The notes under the pieces: generated by a model | The model's input: only the letters and a program-made list of their open reading frames with translations | Told to the model about the DNA's origin: nothing | Databases searched by the model: none | Part shown: positions 1 to 8,520 of the stretch, one piece after another | Numbering within the stretch: position 1 is the first letter of the stretch | How the letters are laid out: each line of letters starts with the position of its first letter | Program-made: the position numbers and the translations under genes | Assembly: GCF_004519315.1 (NCBI RefSeq) | Contig: NZ_SOZE01000005.1 | Coordinates: 213,488 to 277,487 of the forward strand | Length of the DNA stretch: 64,000 bases | Source of the DNA: Mucilaginibacter psychrotolerans | GTDB taxonomy: Bacteria; Bacteroidota; Bacteroidia; Sphingobacteriales; Sphingobacteriaceae | Direction of reading: 5' to 3'

Positions 1-831
1 TTTGCGTGCTGCCGCATAAGCCACCAGTTCTTTCAGTTGCGCCTGGGTATAAAAGCCGCCATACAGGGTTTTGCCATCTTTATGGATGATGTGCGCTTTA
101 TCTATCTCGAAATCCGGGTTATCAACGGCTTTTTTCATGCAGGCCGTATCCTGATTATTGAAGGTGCGCCATGCGCCGTTTTCAGTAAGCTTGGGGTATT
201 TTTTTATCTCTACGCGCCAGCCCTGGTCGTCGGTTAAATGCAGGTGCAACTTATTGAACTTGTAAAGCGCCAGCATATCCACATACTTATGCAGGTAGCC
301 TATAGAGAAAAAGTGCCTTGATACATCCAGATGCATGCCGCGGTAAGCGTAAGCCGGCTGATCATGTATAGTTACGGCAGGCAGGGCAATGCTTTTCAAT
401 TTGCCTCCCTTAAGCTCTGCTGATGCAGGCATTAGCTGTCGTAAGGTTTGCACACCCATAAATATCCCCTTAGCCGTTTTGGCCGAGATGGTTGCACCAT
501 TTGCATTGATGATAAGGCTATACCCCTCTTCGGCTTGTAAGCTTCCGTCGTAGGTAAGCCTGATGACTTTACCTGCACCCGACTGGCTCTGCTTTAGCTT
601 GGTGCCGAAGCTATTACCAAAAAATGTATTCAGCATGGCCGCTTCGTTGGCAAATGCCGCAGGGGCAACTATAGTTGTGTTTGGCGTAACAACAAAAGTT
701 CCTGTTGCACGCACTAACTGTGTAGGATACGGAATAATTGGGTAACGCGCATCCTTTTGTTGCGCGGTAGCGGTAAGGGTGGCAGTTGCTGTAATGATAA
801 CAGCCAAAGCCACGGCTTTATATAATCTCAT
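1..831 (-). CDS. beta-N-acetylhexosaminidase, GH20 (partial, C-terminus off the left edge)
   Basis: The reading frame is open for 277 codons from the ATG at 831 to the window edge, so the C-terminal part is missing. A signal peptide (MRLYKAVALAVIITATA, then AQQKD) indicates export. The N-terminal part is the GH20b-type domain that precedes the barrel (residues about 25-145). The barrel start is clear from RGMHLDVSRHFF (about 155-167) and the family motif HLTDDQGWR (about 197-205). The catalytic Asp-Glu pair would lie beyond the edge. Such enzymes release terminal GlcNAc or GalNAc from glycans in the periplasm. The gene starts 12 bp after the stop of the GH29 fucosidase gene on the same strand, so the two are probably one operon. 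Confidence 0.93.
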   Translation of the reverse strand, partial: MRLYKAVALAVIITATATLTATAQQKDARYPIIPYPTQLVRATGTFVVTPNTTIVAPAAFANEAAMLNTFFGNSFGTKLKQSQSGAGKVIRLTYDGSLQAEEGYSLIINANGATISAKTAKGIFMGVQTLRQLMPASAELKGGKLKSIALPAVTIHDQPAYAYRGMHLDVSRHFFSIGYLHKYVDMLALYKFNKLHLHLTDDQGWRVEIKKYPKLTENGAWRTFNNQDTACMKKAVDNPDFEIDKAHIIHKDGKTLYGGFYTQAQLKELVAYAAARK

Positions 832-843
832 TTAAGCTTTTGG

Positions 844-2289
844 TTAGTACGTTATTTTAAAGGTTGCTGCATATTGGTAGCCTGTATTATGCTGTATAGG
901 GGCAGGCAGGCTCACGATCAGTTCATCGCCCTTCAGTTTATATTTAAGTTTTTGCTTTTGGCCTAACAGGCTTACGCCTTTAACAGCCTTTATATTATTA
1001 AGCTTAATGGTAACCGTTGGCTCAAACTTAACCGTACTATCCTTGCCCGCCATTAAAAAGGCATATAAGGTATTGCTGTTTTTGGCCTTGGTATAAAAAA
1101 TATCGCCGGTAGAATACGGCGCTACCGATTGCGAGCCGTAAATACCCTCGCCGTTGGTTTCCATCCAGCCACTTACCTGTGCCAGGCGCGAGTACGCTAC
1201 CGGGTCCCAGTCGCCATCGGGGCCGGGGCCAATGTTGAGCAGTAGGTTGCCGCCGCGCGATACGATCTTTACCAGCAACTGCACTATTTGCTGTGCCGAT
1301 TTATAATGGTCGTTCGGCACGTAGCTCCACGAATCACCCATGGTGATACAGGTTTCCCAGGGATGATCAAGCGGCACGCCGGGTACCTGCTGCTCGGGCG
1401 TAGTGTAGTTTTCAAATTCGCCTGCTACGGTGCGGTCTACTACGATTAGGCCCGGCTGCTTAGCGCGGCCCATGGCGGCAATCCTGGGCATATCTATGTC
1501 CTGGTTGAATTTAATGCCGCGCTGCCAATCCACCGCGGTATCAATGGTGCTTTTGGGGCGAACCCATCCGCCATCGAGCCATAAAATATCCACCTTGCCA
1601 TAATCGGTCATCAATTCGCTGATTTGGTTATAGGTGAAATCCTTGAATTTTTGCCATTTATCAGGATGCATGGCCGGGTCGTAGTTTACGTTACGATCTT
1701 TAGGCGGAAAGTATGGCCACCAATAATCGGGCGAATGCCAATCGGGCTTGGAAAAGTAAGCACCTATCATAAAATTCTCCTTGCGGAAAGCATTAAATAT
1801 CTCTTTAGTAACATTGCTGCGCGGATTAGCAGAGAAAGGCGTTTTTGCCGATGTTATCTTATAATCGGTTTGCTTGGTATCGAACATGCTGAAACCATCG
1901 TGATGCTTGGTGGTAAATACCACGTATTTCATGCCCGCACGTTTGGCGGCAGCCACCCATTTCTCGGGGTTAAAGCGCGTAGGGTTAAAGGTAGTCTGCA
2001 AATTTTCGTAAGCTTTTACGTAGCCGTTATAGGTTTCGCCGTAAGGGCCTTTGCGTTGCGTCCAACCTTCGTCTTCGGGGCAAATACTCCAGCTTTCTAC
2101 CACCCCCCATTGGCTGTAGGTACCCCAGTGCATAAAAAGCCCGAATTTAAGGTCCTGCCATTGGCTGAGTTTCTGCTGCACCAGGGGATCGGCAGGTGCC
2201 TGGTAATTTTTAGACATCTGGTGCTCCTGCGCCAGCAAAACGCCGGCATTTAGGGCCAACAGGCAAAGTACCGCTAACTTCTTCATCAT
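844..2289 (-). CDS. alpha-L-fucosidase, GH29
   Basis: About 481 residues. The frame is open to 2313, but the ATG pair at 2289/2286 directly precedes a good signal peptide (KKLAVLCLLALNAGVLLAQ), so I prefer that start. GH29 landmarks are FGLFMHWGTYS (about residue 50), VVFTTKHHDGFSMFD, and ILWLDGGW with the expected nucleophile Asp near residue 238. A C-terminal beta domain ends the protein. It should remove alpha-L-fucose from glycans in the periplasm. It is first in a GH29-GH20 operon and is divergent from the ECF sigma gene. The candidate sigma promoter at 2339-2368 ends about 50 bp before the start codon. Confidence 0.93.
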   Translation of the reverse strand: MMKKLAVLCLLALNAGVLLAQEHQMSKNYQAPADPLVQQKLSQWQDLKFGLFMHWGTYSQWGVVESWSICPEDEGWTQRKGPYGETYNGYVKAYENLQTTFNPTRFNPEKWVAAAKRAGMKYVVFTTKHHDGFSMFDTKQTDYKITSAKTPFSANPRSNVTKEIFNAFRKENFMIGAYFSKPDWHSPDYWWPYFPPKDRNVNYDPAMHPDKWQKFKDFTYNQISELMTDYGKVDILWLDGGWVRPKSTIDTAVDWQRGIKFNQDIDMPRIAAMGRAKQPGLIVVDRTVAGEFENYTTPEQQVPGVPLDHPWETCITMGDSWSYVPNDHYKSAQQIVQLLVKIVSRGGNLLLNIGPGPDGDWDPVAYSRLAQVSGWMETNGEGIYGSQSVAPYSTGDIFYTKAKNSNTLYAFLMAGKDSTVKFEPTVTIKLNNIKAVKGVSLLGQKQKLKYKLKGDELIVSLPAPIQHNTGYQYAATFKITY

Positions 2290-2338
2290 CTTACAATTAG
2301 GTTTTGCAAACAATATTAAACTATTTATATATAGTGTA

Positions 2339-2368
2339 AGACAAAATTAAATACTGTATTGCCTACAC
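2339..2368 (-). promoter_or_regulatory. candidate ECF promoter, site A, upstream of GH29-GH20
   Basis: Read on the minus strand this is GTGTAGGCAA, 13 bases, then TTTGTCT. The identical two boxes at identical spacing occur upstream of SusC1 (3371-3400), and a close variant occurs upstream of GH2 (17849-17878). The inner box ends about 50 bp before the GH29 start, a normal promoter distance. Assignment to the adjacent sigma factor is inference. Confidence 0.6.
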
Positions 2369-2491
2369 TAAGTTCCCATTCTTTTTAAAATTTTTTAAAA
2401 ATTCACTCCAGCTTATTTGATTATTATACTAAATGTACTATTATTGTTACGTAAATGTTAAAGTTTACTGCGTACTATAATTAAGGATACT

Positions 2492-3127
2492 TTGAGAAAC
2501 AAAAATACCAATATCGCTGAATTATGGAGCCGTACCTGCCACCAGGACGATATGAAAGCCTTTGAGCAGCTTTTCTATGCATTAAACAAACCCCTCATTA
2601 AATTCTGCGTGCTTTACGTAAAGCAAAACGAGGTGGCCGAGGATATCGTGTCGGAATTATTCGTAAAATGTTGGGAGAGCCGCAAAAAACTTACCGGCAT
2701 ACTTAACCCTGCCACCTACCTTTATATAGCTGTAAAAAACCAAAGCCTCAACTACGTAAAAAAGTATTCTAACATACACATGGTGCAAATTGAAGACACC
2801 GACGAGTTTGCCCTGGTAAACACCTATAACCCGCAAAAGGAGCTCGAAAAAAAAGAGCTGGTGTTTAAGCTTGATAAAGCCATAGCCTCGCTGCCACAGC
2901 AGTGCCGCATTATTTTCAGGCTGATAAAAGAAGACGGCATGCGCTATAAAGAAGTGGCTGAGGTTTTGGATATTTCGCCCCGCACGGTGCAAACGCAACT
3001 CTTCAGAGCCCTTAAAAAACTTACCGCCGTGCTTGATCCTGATCAACGCCGCATACCACAGTCCGCTACCGACAAAACCATTTTCGGTATCATATCCATA
3101 CTGTTATCCCTCCCATTGTTCTTCTAA
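2492..3127 (+). CDS. ECF-type RNA polymerase sigma factor (Bacteroidetes sigma-70 family)
   Basis: 211 residues from a TTG start. The first ATG would be residue 20 and would cut into region 2, so TTG is preferred, with AAGGA just upstream. Sigma region 2 covers about residues 22-95 (YVKQNEVAEDIVSELFVKCWE is typical). Region 4 with its helix-turn-helix covers about 125-180 (LPQQCRIIFRLIKEDGM, then YKEVAEVLDISPRTVQTQL). The protein ends in a hydrophobic stretch (TIFGIISILLSLPLFF) that could touch the membrane. No FecR anti-sigma gene follows; the only one in the window is at 18178. The gene is divergent from GH29 and precedes SusC1, so it probably controls this glycan region. Confidence 0.92.
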   Translation: MRNKNTNIAELWSRTCHQDDMKAFEQLFYALNKPLIKFCVLYVKQNEVAEDIVSELFVKCWESRKKLTGILNPATYLYIAVKNQSLNYVKKYSNIHMVQIEDTDEFALVNTYNPQKELEKKELVFKLDKAIASLPQQCRIIFRLIKEDGMRYKEVAEVLDISPRTVQTQLFRALKKLTAVLDPDQRRIPQSATDKTIFGIISILLSLPLFF

Positions 3128-3370
3128 TCAATTTCTGTTCCTCATCCCCCGCTAAAAAGCAATCTTTCATTTGCCCCGGTACACTAAGCCGTTGCTTTTC
3201 TCATTAACAATGCGTCGCTGAATACCTTATTCGTGCATTTCGCCGGTATCGTTATTATTTCCTTTTAAGCAACAAACAGCGAACAATAATCTAAAAACAG
3301 CACCCAGGCTTCTTAATAATTTTTAATAAGTGGGATTTCTTTTTAAAAAAATAAAAAATATTTTGATAAC
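3128..3370. other. gene-free leader region before SusC1, first part
   Basis: An AT-rich spacer after the sigma gene. I see no ORF and no clear terminator. Runs of A/T around 3320-3365 lead into the candidate promoter at 3371. Confidence 0.5.
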
Positions 3371-3400
3371 GTGTAGGCAACATCCAGTTTTTATTTGTCT
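3371..3400 (+). promoter_or_regulatory. candidate ECF promoter, site B, upstream of SusC1
   Basis: GTGTAGGCAA (3371-3380), 13 bases, TTTGTCT (3394-3400), oriented toward SusC1. It matches site A in both boxes and in spacing. It would leave a leader of about 230 nt before the SusC1 start. The leader shows no ORF, only a short CCCCG/CGGGG hairpin at 3589-3602. Confidence 0.6.
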
Positions 3401-3636
3401 ATACCATCAGAACACATCATGCGCGGTTATATAACCGCATATGCTTAATAACCAAACTCAAAAAAGTATGATCACTAAATTAAAACTCAGCAACTTGCCT
3501 ATGTAAGAAAAACCTACCTCCACTCCCCAAAAAGCATGGTTACCTGGTAGGGACTACTGCTGATAAAAACTAAAACTGTTTAAGCAATCCCCGCAATCGG
3601 GGCGTTGAATTTAACCCCTTTTTAAACTAATTAAAT

Positions 3637-6600
3637 ATGGAATTTTTTAAACATCCAATGGGTGTAAGAAATAGGTACCGGATGTCGCCTGCGATACCGG
3701 TATGTAAAGTTGCCCTGGCATTTTTAATAATTGCCGGCACACAGCTACCTGCGGTTGCAGCCACTGCAAAAACGGTAAGCGTAAAAACCAAAAGCGGTGC
3801 GTTTGTACCTGCTACGGGTTTAGTTACCGACGAAAACGGCGAACCCCTTATAGGTGTTAGCGTTACTGTTAAAGGCACTTCAAACGGTGGCCAAACCGAT
3901 GTAAACGGTAAGTTTGCATTTGATGCCCCTGTAAATTCAACATTAGTATTCAGCTACGTTGGCTTCACTACCCAGGAAGTAGCATTTACCGGCAAAGCCC
4001 TGAAGGTTACCCTGGTATCAAACACCAAACTGAACGAAGTTGTAGTAACAGCCCTCGGTATCAAAAAAGACGAGCGCAAATTAGGTTACTCTGTAACAAC
4101 CGTAAAAGGCGACCTTTTAAACACAGCTAAAGAAACCAACGTGGCGTTGTCATTGCAAGGCCGCGTAGCGGGCTTAAGCATTAGCGGTACCAATGGCGGC
4201 CCTGGTTCATCGGCACGTATATTACTGCGTGGTGTAACCAGTTTAACTGCAGGCGGCCCGTTATTTGTTATTAACGGCGTACCAATGGACAACACCCAAA
4301 GAGGCCAATCGGGCGAATGGGGTGGTGCAGACTACGGTGACGGTATCAGCAACATCAACCCTGATGATATCGAAACAATGACTGTATTGAAAGGTCAGTC
4401 GGCTTCGGCATTGTACGGTACACGTGCTGTAAACGGTGTTATTTTGATCACTACCAAATCAGGCAAGAAAAATTCTGGTTTTGGCGTTGAGTACAATAGC
4501 AACTACCAGGCAGATAAGGTTTATGACAACACTGATTTCCAAACAACCTACGGACAGGGTGTTAACGGTGCAAAACCTACTACTGCTGCAGGCGCATTAG
4601 CATCAGGTAACCTGGCATGGGGCGCTAAATTAGATGGCTCATCTGTAATACAGTTCGATGGCAACAGTTATGCTTACTCAAAAACCAACGACGATTACAC
4701 CAAATTCTACAAAACAGGCAATACCTTTACCAATACGGTTTCATTAACCGGCGGTAACGAAACCGGCGCGTTCAGGTTATCAGCATCTAACTTAACCAAC
4801 CACGCAATTACACCAAATAGCGGTTTAACCAGAAAGACTTTTAACTTCAACGGGTCGCAAACTGTTATCAAAAACCTGGATATCAATCTTGTAGCCAACT
4901 ACATTTTAGATAATTCGAAAAACCGTTCAGGCTTGAGCGATGGCCCGGGTAACCCTAACAACGTTCAGTTCCTGGCACCAAACGAAGGACAAAGTATCCT
5001 TGCGCCCGGCACTAAAGCCGATGGTTCCGAGCAATCTTTTACTGATGATATCTATGTAACCAACCCTTATTTTGCTGCTTACAACTTTGTAACCAACACT
5101 ACCAGGGAGCGTTTGATCTCTTCTATATCGGCTAAGTATGCCATAACCCCATGGGCTTACATCCAGGGCCGTGTAGGTTATGATAAAATAAACGATAAGC
5201 GTTTAGGTATAACCCCAACAGGTACTGCTTACACCGGCAACAATGGCAGTATGTCTACTCAAACTACTCAGATCACAGAATTAAACTCCGACGTTTTGAT
5301 CGGGGCAAAACATGACCTGATCAAGGATTTGTTAAACCTGGATGTATCTGTGGGTGGTAACATCCGCAAAAGCGATGCATCGGGTACATACATTAATGCA
5401 AACCAATTCATCATCCCTTACTTCTACGATCTGTCTAACGGTAAAACCCGCGATTCAGGTAACCAGGGAATCAGCAAGCAACAAGTAAACTCTGCTTACT
5501 ACACTGCTGATTTTGGTATTAAAAACTACCTGGTGTTAAGTACAACAGGTCGTTATGATGCTTACTCAAGTATTGGCAGCGACGTTGGTTACGGTATATT
5601 TACACCTTCAGTTTCCGGTAGTTTCATCTTTTCTGAGCTTACTCATATTAACGGACTGGATTTTGGTAAATTGCGTATTTCTTATGCTAAAACCAGTGCC
5701 GGTGCAGATCCTTATGCTAACAGAGTTTATTACAATGTAAACAATTCAATAAATGGCATAAGTGCGGGTAGCTTTGATACATCGTTGCCAAACCTTTTCT
5801 TAAAACCTTATACATTAGGGGAGTTGGAAATTGGTACTGCGTTGAAATTTTTTAATGACCGCGTAGGCTTAGATGTAACTTACTTCTCTAAAAAAACCAA
5901 GAACGAAATCCTAAGAGGATCGCTTGATATCTCCAGCGGCTACACCAGCTATTATGTTCCAACTGGTTCTACCCAAAATAAAGGTTTAGAGGTTGAATTA
6001 CACGGTTCCCCATTAAGAAGCAAGGACTTTAACTGGACCTCGTCATTCAATTTTACTTATGTTCAAAACAAGGTATTATCAACAGATGCCAATAATAGTA
6101 ATATTGGTTTAGGTACATATCGCCCATTGAATGCTACAACAGCCTTTATTGTTGGTATGTCGGGTCCGCAAATTTTGGCTAACGATTACCTGCGCGATGC
6201 AAACGGCAACATCATCTTTGATGCACAGGGTATCCCTAAAGCTACAGGCCGTAAAGCCATGGGTAGCGTTATGCCTAAATTCTACGGTGGTTTTAACAAC
6301 GATTTCAGCTACAAAAACTTTAACTTCTCGTTCCTTATCGATTACCGTTTTGGCAACAAGGTGTTATCGGCTACAAACTACTACAGCATCTACCGCGGTT
6401 TAAACAAAATGACCTTAGTTGGTCGTGAAGGCGGTGTTGTTGGCCAGGGTGTAAACGAAGCAGGCCAGCCAAATACAGTGAACGTATCTGCCCAAACTTA
6501 CTACCAGAACTTAGCGCGTAACATTTCTGCACTAAACGTTTTGGATGGCAGCTTTATTAAACTGCGCCAGGTTACTTTAGGCTATTCTGTACCAAAAACT

Positions 6601-6798
6601 TCTATAGCCAACACGCCATTTAGTTCCATAACATTATCATTAGTTGCACGTAACTTGTGGACTATCATGAAACATACCGATAACATTGATCCGGAATCAA
6701 ACTTTGCTTCGGGCATCAACTATGCTGGTATTGAAGGTACAAGTGTACCCGCTGTTAGAACTTACGGGTTGAATGTAAACTTTAAATTTAAAAAATAA
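3637..6798 (+). CDS. SusC/RagA-type TonB-linked outer membrane transporter (SusC1)
   Basis: 1053 residues. The order of domains is signal/anchor region (1-45), CarboxypepD_reg-like beta domain (about 60-125; GLVTDENGEPLIGVSVTVKG), TonB box region (LNEVVVTALGIKKDERK, about 130-148), plug (to about 270) and a 22-strand-type barrel ending in an aromatic-rich tail (GLNVNFKFKK). It imports oligosaccharides through the outer membrane together with the SusD lipoprotein encoded 5 bp downstream. It lacks the STN domain present in SusC2, so it is not expected to signal to an anti-sigma factor itself. Its likely promoter is site B. Confidence 0.96.
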   Translation: MEFFKHPMGVRNRYRMSPAIPVCKVALAFLIIAGTQLPAVAATAKTVSVKTKSGAFVPATGLVTDENGEPLIGVSVTVKGTSNGGQTDVNGKFAFDAPVNSTLVFSYVGFTTQEVAFTGKALKVTLVSNTKLNEVVVTALGIKKDERKLGYSVTTVKGDLLNTAKETNVALSLQGRVAGLSISGTNGGPGSSARILLRGVTSLTAGGPLFVINGVPMDNTQRGQSGEWGGADYGDGISNINPDDIETMTVLKGQSASALYGTRAVNGVILITTKSGKKNSGFGVEYNSNYQADKVYDNTDFQTTYGQGVNGAKPTTAAGALASGNLAWGAKLDGSSVIQFDGNSYAYSKTNDDYTKFYKTGNTFTNTVSLTGGNETGAFRLSASNLTNHAITPNSGLTRKTFNFNGSQTVIKNLDINLVANYILDNSKNRSGLSDGPGNPNNVQFLAPNEGQSILAPGTKADGSEQSFTDDIYVTNPYFAAYNFVTNTTRERLISSISAKYAITPWAYIQGRVGYDKINDKRLGITPTGTAYTGNNGSMSTQTTQITELNSDVLIGAKHDLIKDLLNLDVSVGGNIRKSDASGTYINANQFIIPYFYDLSNGKTRDSGNQGISKQQVNSAYYTADFGIKNYLVLSTTGRYDAYSSIGSDVGYGIFTPSVSGSFIFSELTHINGLDFGKLRISYAKTSAGADPYANRVYYNVNNSINGISAGSFDTSLPNLFLKPYTLGELEIGTALKFFNDRVGLDVTYFSKKTKNEILRGSLDISSGYTSYYVPTGSTQNKGLEVELHGSPLRSKDFNWTSSFNFTYVQNKVLSTDANNSNIGLGTYRPLNATTAFIVGMSGPQILANDYLRDANGNIIFDAQGIPKATGRKAMGSVMPKFYGGFNNDFSYKNFNFSFLIDYRFGNKVLSATNYYSIYRGLNKMTLVGREGGVVGQGVNEAGQPNTVNVSAQTYYQNLARNISALNVLDGSFIKLRQVTLGYSVPKTSIANTPFSSITLSLVARNLWTIMKHTDNIDPESNFASGINYAGIEGTSVPAVRTYGLNVNFKFKK

Positions 6799-6803
6799 CA
6801 AAG

Positions 6804-8399
6804 ATGAAAAAACGACTTATATATAGTTGCCTTGCTGTAGGTGCCACCTTTATAATGGGTTGTACTAAAAACTTTGAGGAAATCAACACCAACCCAACCA
6901 AAGTAGACGCGGCTACATTTCCACCAAACTTTTTGTTGGCTCAAGCTCAGATAAAGTTTTCAAACAGCGGTTACGACCAATTACTTTTTCAGAGTATGTG
7001 GTCGCAATCATTAGCAGGAACGTATTCATACTACAGCAATGGCGACAAGTATGTTTACGGAGGTAGCGGACGGGGTTACCTGGAGCGTACCTGGAACACC
7101 AGCTATGGCGCGTCGACCCTGGTTGATGAAATGAAAAACCTGATAGCAGGCAAACCAGAGTATGCTAACCTTGATGCCGTTGGCACCATTATGCGCGTAT
7201 TGATTTTGCAACGTGTTACTGACGCTTACGGCGATATCCCTTTCTCTCAGGAAGGCCAGGCAAAATCGGGCGTTATTACCCCGGTTTTTGATACGCAGCA
7301 AAGTATTTACACCTCAATGCTTTCTCAGTTAGAAACCGCTACAGCTGCTTTAGATGTAACTAAAGACAAACCATCTTCCGATTTAATGTATGGTGGCAAC
7401 ATTGCGCAGTGGAAAAAACTGGGTTACTCTTTAATGTTGAAAGTTGCTATGCGCTTAACCAAAGTTGATGCGGCTACTGCACAGAAATATGCAGAGAAAG
7501 CATACGCAGGCGGCACTATGGCATCTATTGATGATAACGCCAAAGTAAAAGCCGACGAAGCTAACGGTAATAGCAACAGCGATGTTAACGCTCTATTGGT
7601 AAAAGACGATTTCAGGGAAGTTAGATGGTCAAAAACTTTGATCAGCTACATGCAGTCAACCACAGACCCACGCGTCAGTGCCGTTGCAGAGATTTCAGCA
7701 GGTACCGGTAAAGCGGCCAACGAAACTTACGCAGCAGGTGATAATACCGCTTCTTTACAAATTGGTATGCCAAACGGTTATGACCTAAACGGTGGCACTA
7801 CCGACATTGCAAATGCACCAGGCTACCCGGGCACCTCGCCTGCTGACCCTGCCGTAACAGGCGACGTTGCAGCACCAGATGGCAAATACTCACGCCCAAG
7901 GTTTGAAGTTTATGACGACCGTAGCCGTATTAACATGCTGTACACCTATGGCGAAAGCGAATTGCTATTGGCCGAAGCTGCAAGCAGAGGCTGGAACACC
8001 GGCGTTGCCGCTACCCACTATGCCAATGCACTTGCTGCCGATATGGCAAGTATTGCACAGTTCAATGCCGCAGGTACTGTACCAACAGCAAGTATTACAG
8101 CTTATGTAGCAGCACACCCATTGGTGCCTGCAACTGCATTGCAGCAAATTAACATGGAGTACTTCGTAGTAACCTCTACTACGTTCAACTTCAACGAAAC
8201 ATGGGCTAACTGGAGAAGATCTGGTTTCCCTGTGTTAACTCCGGTTACTTACATCGGCCAGTTTACCGATGGTTCTATCCCTCGTCGGATACCTTATCCA
8301 CTGGGCGTGCCATCTACCAATACAGCAAACTACAACGATGCTGTAGCAAGGTTAACCGGCGGCGACGTATTCACCGCCAGGGTATGGTGGGATAAATAA
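6804..8399 (+). CDS. SusD/RagB-like glycan-binding outer membrane lipoprotein (SusD1, SusD-like 2 type)
   Basis: 531 residues with a lipoprotein signal ending at Cys (FIMGC) followed by TKNFEEINTNPTK, a start typical of the SusD-like family 2. TPR-like helices make up the rest, and the C-terminus (TARVWWDK) matches that of SusD2. It caps the SusC1 transporter on the cell surface and holds substrate. It sits 5 bp after SusC1, so co-transcription is certain in practice. A strong terminator follows at 8421. Confidence 0.95.
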   Translation: MKKRLIYSCLAVGATFIMGCTKNFEEINTNPTKVDAATFPPNFLLAQAQIKFSNSGYDQLLFQSMWSQSLAGTYSYYSNGDKYVYGGSGRGYLERTWNTSYGASTLVDEMKNLIAGKPEYANLDAVGTIMRVLILQRVTDAYGDIPFSQEGQAKSGVITPVFDTQQSIYTSMLSQLETATAALDVTKDKPSSDLMYGGNIAQWKKLGYSLMLKVAMRLTKVDAATAQKYAEKAYAGGTMASIDDNAKVKADEANGNSNSDVNALLVKDDFREVRWSKTLISYMQSTTDPRVSAVAEISAGTGKAANETYAAGDNTASLQIGMPNGYDLNGGTTDIANAPGYPGTSPADPAVTGDVAAPDGKYSRPRFEVYDDRSRINMLYTYGESELLLAEAASRGWNTGVAATHYANALAADMASIAQFNAAGTVPTASITAYVAAHPLVPATALQQINMEYFVVTSTTFNFNETWANWRRSGFPVLTPVTYIGQFTDGSIPRRIPYPLGVPSTNTANYNDAVARLTGGDVFTARVWWDK

Positions 8400-8420
8400 T
8401 CTCCCCGACTCCCCTTTATA

Positions 8421-8452
8421 AAAAACAAGGCTGTGCAAGCAGCCTTGTTTTT
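8421..8452 (+). terminator. rho-independent terminator after SusC1-SusD1
   Basis: A 13-bp perfect stem (AAAAACAAGGCTG, loop TGCAAG, complementary arm) runs directly into a T-rich tract. It separates the SusCD pair from the FG-GAP gene, which then needs its own promoter or read-through. Confidence 0.85.
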
Positions 8453-8520
8453 TTGTTTAAAGTAGAAAGCAATTGCTATTTTTAAAGTTTACGTTATTGA
8501 TATATAATCCCCCTAATTAC

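Noticed and set aside
1624..2253. Long plus-strand frame opposite GH29 (209 codons)
   Set aside because: Shadow of the GH29 gene; low-complexity, no family pattern, and the opposite strand is a clear enzyme.
3490..3503. A fifth copy of the ECF motif (TTGCCTATGTAAG)
   Set aside because: Only TAGGCAA matches, and no TTGTC box is found 13 bases on.
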